Below, in pieces: positions 61,776 to 64,000 of a stretch of DNA of 64,000 nt. Numbering within the stretch: the first letter of the stretch is position 1; each line of letters starts with the position of its first letter. The DNA comes from Flavobacterium sp. CECT 9288 (GTDB lineage: Bacteria > Bacteroidota > Bacteroidia > Flavobacteriales > Flavobacteriaceae): contig NZ_OU957226.1 of the NCBI RefSeq assembly GCF_918731615.1, forward strand, positions 2,171,501 to 2,235,500, read 5' to 3'. The notes below the pieces were generated by a model. That model was not told where the DNA came from, did no database searches, and saw only the letters and a program-made list of their open reading frames with translations. Position numbers and translations under genes: made by a program.

Positions 61776-62383
61776 AAGAACTGGATTTACTCAAAAAAGA
61801 CTGGCAAAAAGAAGGAAATACTTTTGAACAAGTCTCTACAAACGACATTTATGTGATGATTCACAAAAAATCATCTTCATTAGTGAAGTGGATACTAATT
61901 GTTAGCATTTTAGAATTTTTAATTTTAAATGGGATATCAATTTTCATCAGTAGCAAAGAATATGATGCATTTGTGATTGCTCACCCCATAATAAAAACCC
62001 TAGAACTCATTAATTATATTGTTATTTTTGGTTTTATAATTCTGTTTTACAAAAATTACAAATCTATTTCAACCTTAAATTCAGCCAAAGATCTAATTAA
62101 AAAGATATTAAAAACAAGAAAAGTAGTTACGTATTACATTTTTTGGAATATCATTTTTGGCGGGTTAACAGGTACTTATACTGGCCTACAAGCTTTTAAC
62201 GAAGGCTATAAAGATGGATCAAATACAAAAGTAGACATTTTAGACCCGTCAAGTATTATTGCTTTATTGGTTTTTGGTTTATTTTTTATGGGCTTTATTT
62301 GGTGCTTTTATAAGTTAGTTTACGGCACTTTCTTATCCAAACTGAGCAAAAATTACAGCGAATTAAAGAAAATTGACTTGTAA
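61772..62383 (+). CDS. membrane protein coupled to the ECF sigma factor
   Basis: A 203-residue protein with a soluble N-terminal 35 residues (MKELDLLKKDWQKEGNTFEQ) and about four membrane segments (about 36-56, 71-92, 118-134 and 158-178). It starts with an ATGA overlap on the sigma-factor stop, a layout typical of sigma/anti-sigma pairs, and a cytoplasmic N-terminus before membrane segments would suit that role. No zinc-binding anti-sigma motif is seen, so the anti-sigma reading is inference. No hairpin follows the stop. Confidence 0.8.
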   Translation: MKELDLLKKDWQKEGNTFEQVSTNDIYVMIHKKSSSLVKWILIVSILEFLILNGISIFISSKEYDAFVIAHPIIKTLELINYIVIFGFIILFYKNYKSISTLNSAKDLIKKILKTRKVVTYYIFWNIIFGGLTGTYTGLQAFNEGYKDGSNTKVDILDPSSIIALLVFGLFFMGFIWCFYKLVYGTFLSKLSKNYSELKKIDL

Positions 62384-62502
62384 AAAATCAAATTACTATC
62401 TGAAATCATCACCTTTAAAATAAAACAGAAACAATACAAGCAAATTTTACTTGCTTGACCTTCAATTAAACTATTATTTATAAAACAATACATACACAAC
62501 TA

Positions 62503-62533
62503 TTGTTTGTATTTTTGTAATGGACTATATTTG
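62503..62533 (+). promoter_or_regulatory. thrS: thrS promoter (TTG-N20-TATATTTG)
   Basis: TTG at 62503-62505, a 20-bp spacer and TATATTTG at 62526-62533: a full Bacteroidota-type promoter, 20 bp before the thrS ATG. Confidence 0.65.
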
Positions 62534-62553
62534 CATTCTTAAAATAACAAACA

Positions 62554-64000
62554 ATGATTAAGATTACTTTACCCGATGGGTCAGTTAGAGAGTTTGCTCC
62601 AGGCGTAACTCCAATGGATGTTGCAAAAAGCATCAGTGAAGGATTTGCTAGAAATGTAATTTCAGCCTCTTTTAATGGTACTACTATTGAAACAACAACC
62701 CCACTAACCACGGATGGTAGCCTTACATTATTTACTTGGAATGACGCCGATGGTAAAAAAGCATTTTGGCATTCTACTTCACACGTTATGGCTCAGGTTC
62801 TTGAGGAAATGTACCCAGGAATTAAGCTTACACTCGGACCCGCAATTGCAAATGGATTTTATTATGATGTAGATTTTGAAGATCATAAAATCACAGATGC
62901 TGATTTCAAAAAAATTGAAGACCGTGTTCTTGAAATTTCAAGAGGAAAGCACGAATTTAAACTGCGTCCCGTTTCTAAGGCAGATGCTTTAGAATTATAC
63001 AAAGACAACATTTACAAAACCGAGTTGATTACTAATCTTGAAGACGGAACGATTACGTTTTGCGATCACGATACCTTTACTGATTTGTGTCGTGGTGGCC
63101 ATATTCCAAATACCGGTATCATCAAAGCAATGAAAGTAATGAGCGTTGCTGGTGCTTACTGGAGAGGTGATGAGAAAAACAAACAGTTAACCCGAGTTTA
63201 CGGAACATCGTTCCCAAAACAAAAAGAATTAACGGAATACTTAGAATTACTAGAAGAAGCAAAACGTCGTGACCACAGAAAACTAGGAAAAGAACTGGAG
63301 TTATTTGCCTTTTCTCAAAAAGTAGGTCAAGGTCTGCCACTATGGTTGCCTAAAGGAGCTGCCTTAAGAGACAGATTAGAGCAATTTTTGAAAAAAGCAC
63401 AGAAAAAAGCAGGTTACGAGCAAGTTGTAACTCCACATATTGGTCAGAAAGAATTGTACGTTACTTCTGGTCATTATGCAAAGTATGGAGCAGACAGCTT
63501 TCAACCAATTAATACACCTGCAGAAGGAGAAGAGTTTTTATTAAAACCGATGAACTGTCCGCATCACTGCGAAATATACAATGTTCGTCCATGGTCATAC
63601 AAAGACTTACCAAAACGTTATGCTGAATTTGGAACAGTTTACCGATACGAACAAAGTGGAGAATTACACGGTTTAACTCGCGTGCGAGGATTTACTCAAG
63701 ATGATGCTCATATTTTTTGTACTCCAGAACAATTAGACGAAGAGTTCAAAAAAGTAATTGACTTAGTACTTTATGTATTTGGTTCATTAGGATTTGAAAA
63801 CTTTACAGCCCAAATTTCGTTAAGAGATAAGGAAAATAGAGATAAATATATAGGTACCGATGAAAATTGGGAAAAAGCAGAGAATGCAATCATCAATGCT
63901 GCTGCAGATAAAGGTTTAAATACTGTAGTAGAATATGGCGAAGCTGCGTTTTACGGACCAAAGTTAGATTTCATGGTTAAGGATGCCCTTGGAAGACAAT
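62554..64000 (+). CDS. thrS: threonyl-tRNA synthetase, 3'-truncated by window edge
   Basis: The first 482 codons of a class II threonyl-tRNA synthetase that runs past the window. The TGS domain ([24 protein letters not shown]) is followed by the editing domain ([35 protein letters not shown]) and the catalytic core ([51 protein letters not shown]). ATG 62554 starts the conserved N-terminus. It has a full promoter. The anticodon-binding domain is outside the window; in relatives infC, rpmI and rplT follow, which I cannot see here. Confidence 0.97.
   Translation, partial: MIKITLPDGSVREFAPGVTPMDVAKSISEGFARNVISASFNGTTIETTTPLTTDGSLTLFTWNDADGKKAFWHSTSHVMAQVLEEMYPGIKLTLGPAIANGFYYDVDFEDHKITDADFKKIEDRVLEISRGKHEFKLRPVSKADALELYKDNIYKTELITNLEDGTITFCDHDTFTDLCRGGHIPNTGIIKAMKVMSVAGAYWRGDEKNKQLTRVYGTSFPKQKELTEYLELLEEAKRRDHRKLGKELELFAFSQKVGQGLPLWLPKGAALRDRLEQFLKKAQKKAGYEQVVTPHIGQKELYVTSGHYAKYGADSFQPINTPAEGEEFLLKPMNCPHHCEIYNVRPWSYKDLPKRYAEFGTVYRYEQSGELHGLTRVRGFTQDDAHIFCTPEQLDEEFKKVIDLVLYVFGSLGFENFTAQISLRDKENRDKYIGTDENWEKAENAIINAAADKGLNTVVEYGEAAFYGPKLDFMVKDALGRQ

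Noticed and set aside
62478-62711. A 77-codon minus-strand ORF at the thrS promoter
   Set aside because: It is antisense to the thrS promoter and start, which are well supported.

Overview
The window is about one-third GC, gene-dense, and looks like chromosomal DNA of a member of the Flavobacteriaceae, most likely Flavobacterium or a close relative. The markers are a type IX secretion (T9SS) type B C-terminal domain on a 1,645-residue surface protein, FadL-type and BBP2-type outer-membrane proteins, histidine kinases with the HNLRAP H-box, a BshC bacillithiol enzyme, a DUF4295 gene beside rpmG and rpmB, and promoter -7 elements of the TAnnTTTG type. This genus-level call is inference from gene content; no rRNA gene is present.

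Layout, left to right. 1-4.4 kb: accessory-looking DNA, with the end of a serine hydrolase, a structured repeat, a sugar O-acetyltransferase, small unknown genes, and a frameshifted four-helix-bundle gene bracketed by two inverted arrays of phased 8-bp units. 4.5-13.8 kb: a GAF protein, an HD-domain/PycTM membrane protein, a very large lipoprotein (metallophosphatase, kinase-like domain, Omp85-type barrel), a propeller-like lipoprotein and a kinase-like orphan. 14-22.6 kb: a response regulator, an ABC exporter pair, the large T9SS surface protein and two small exported or membrane proteins. 22.8-33.4 kb: housekeeping genes (typA, rpsT, three tRNA-Glu, proS, rimO), a histidine kinase/response regulator pair and envelope proteins. 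33.4-40.2 kb: envelope proteins, a DUF1573 protein and an OmpR-type two-component system. 40.6-44.3 kb: a three-gene biotin-dependent acyl-CoA carboxylase operon. 44.4-48.5 kb: a B12-binding radical SAM gene whose 5' side carries an inserted two-gene module (ABC-type ATPase plus small nuclease-like partner), with a diverged second copy of the radical SAM 5' end on the far side. 48.6-64 kb: core genes (bshC, an HGSNAT-like acyltransferase, ndk, a DUF721 gene, ftsY, DUF4295/rpmG/rpmB, cinA, Hpt, FAH hydrolase, DnaQ-like exonuclease, 2-oxoacid dehydrogenase E2, GT2, an ECF sigma factor) and the first 482 codons of thrS.

The most interesting parts are: (i) the four-helix-bundle cassette with inverted phased octamer arrays at 2812-3293; (ii) the ATPase/nuclease-like module at 46611-48331 with its mosaic duplicated edge; (iii) the HD-PycTM fusion at 6869-8053, which lacks a neighbouring cyclase; (iv) the phosphatase/kinase-like/barrel fusion at 8073-11798, with a second kinase-like protein close by; and (v) a dispersed family of structured repeats at 868-970, 22674-22752 and 52922-53000.
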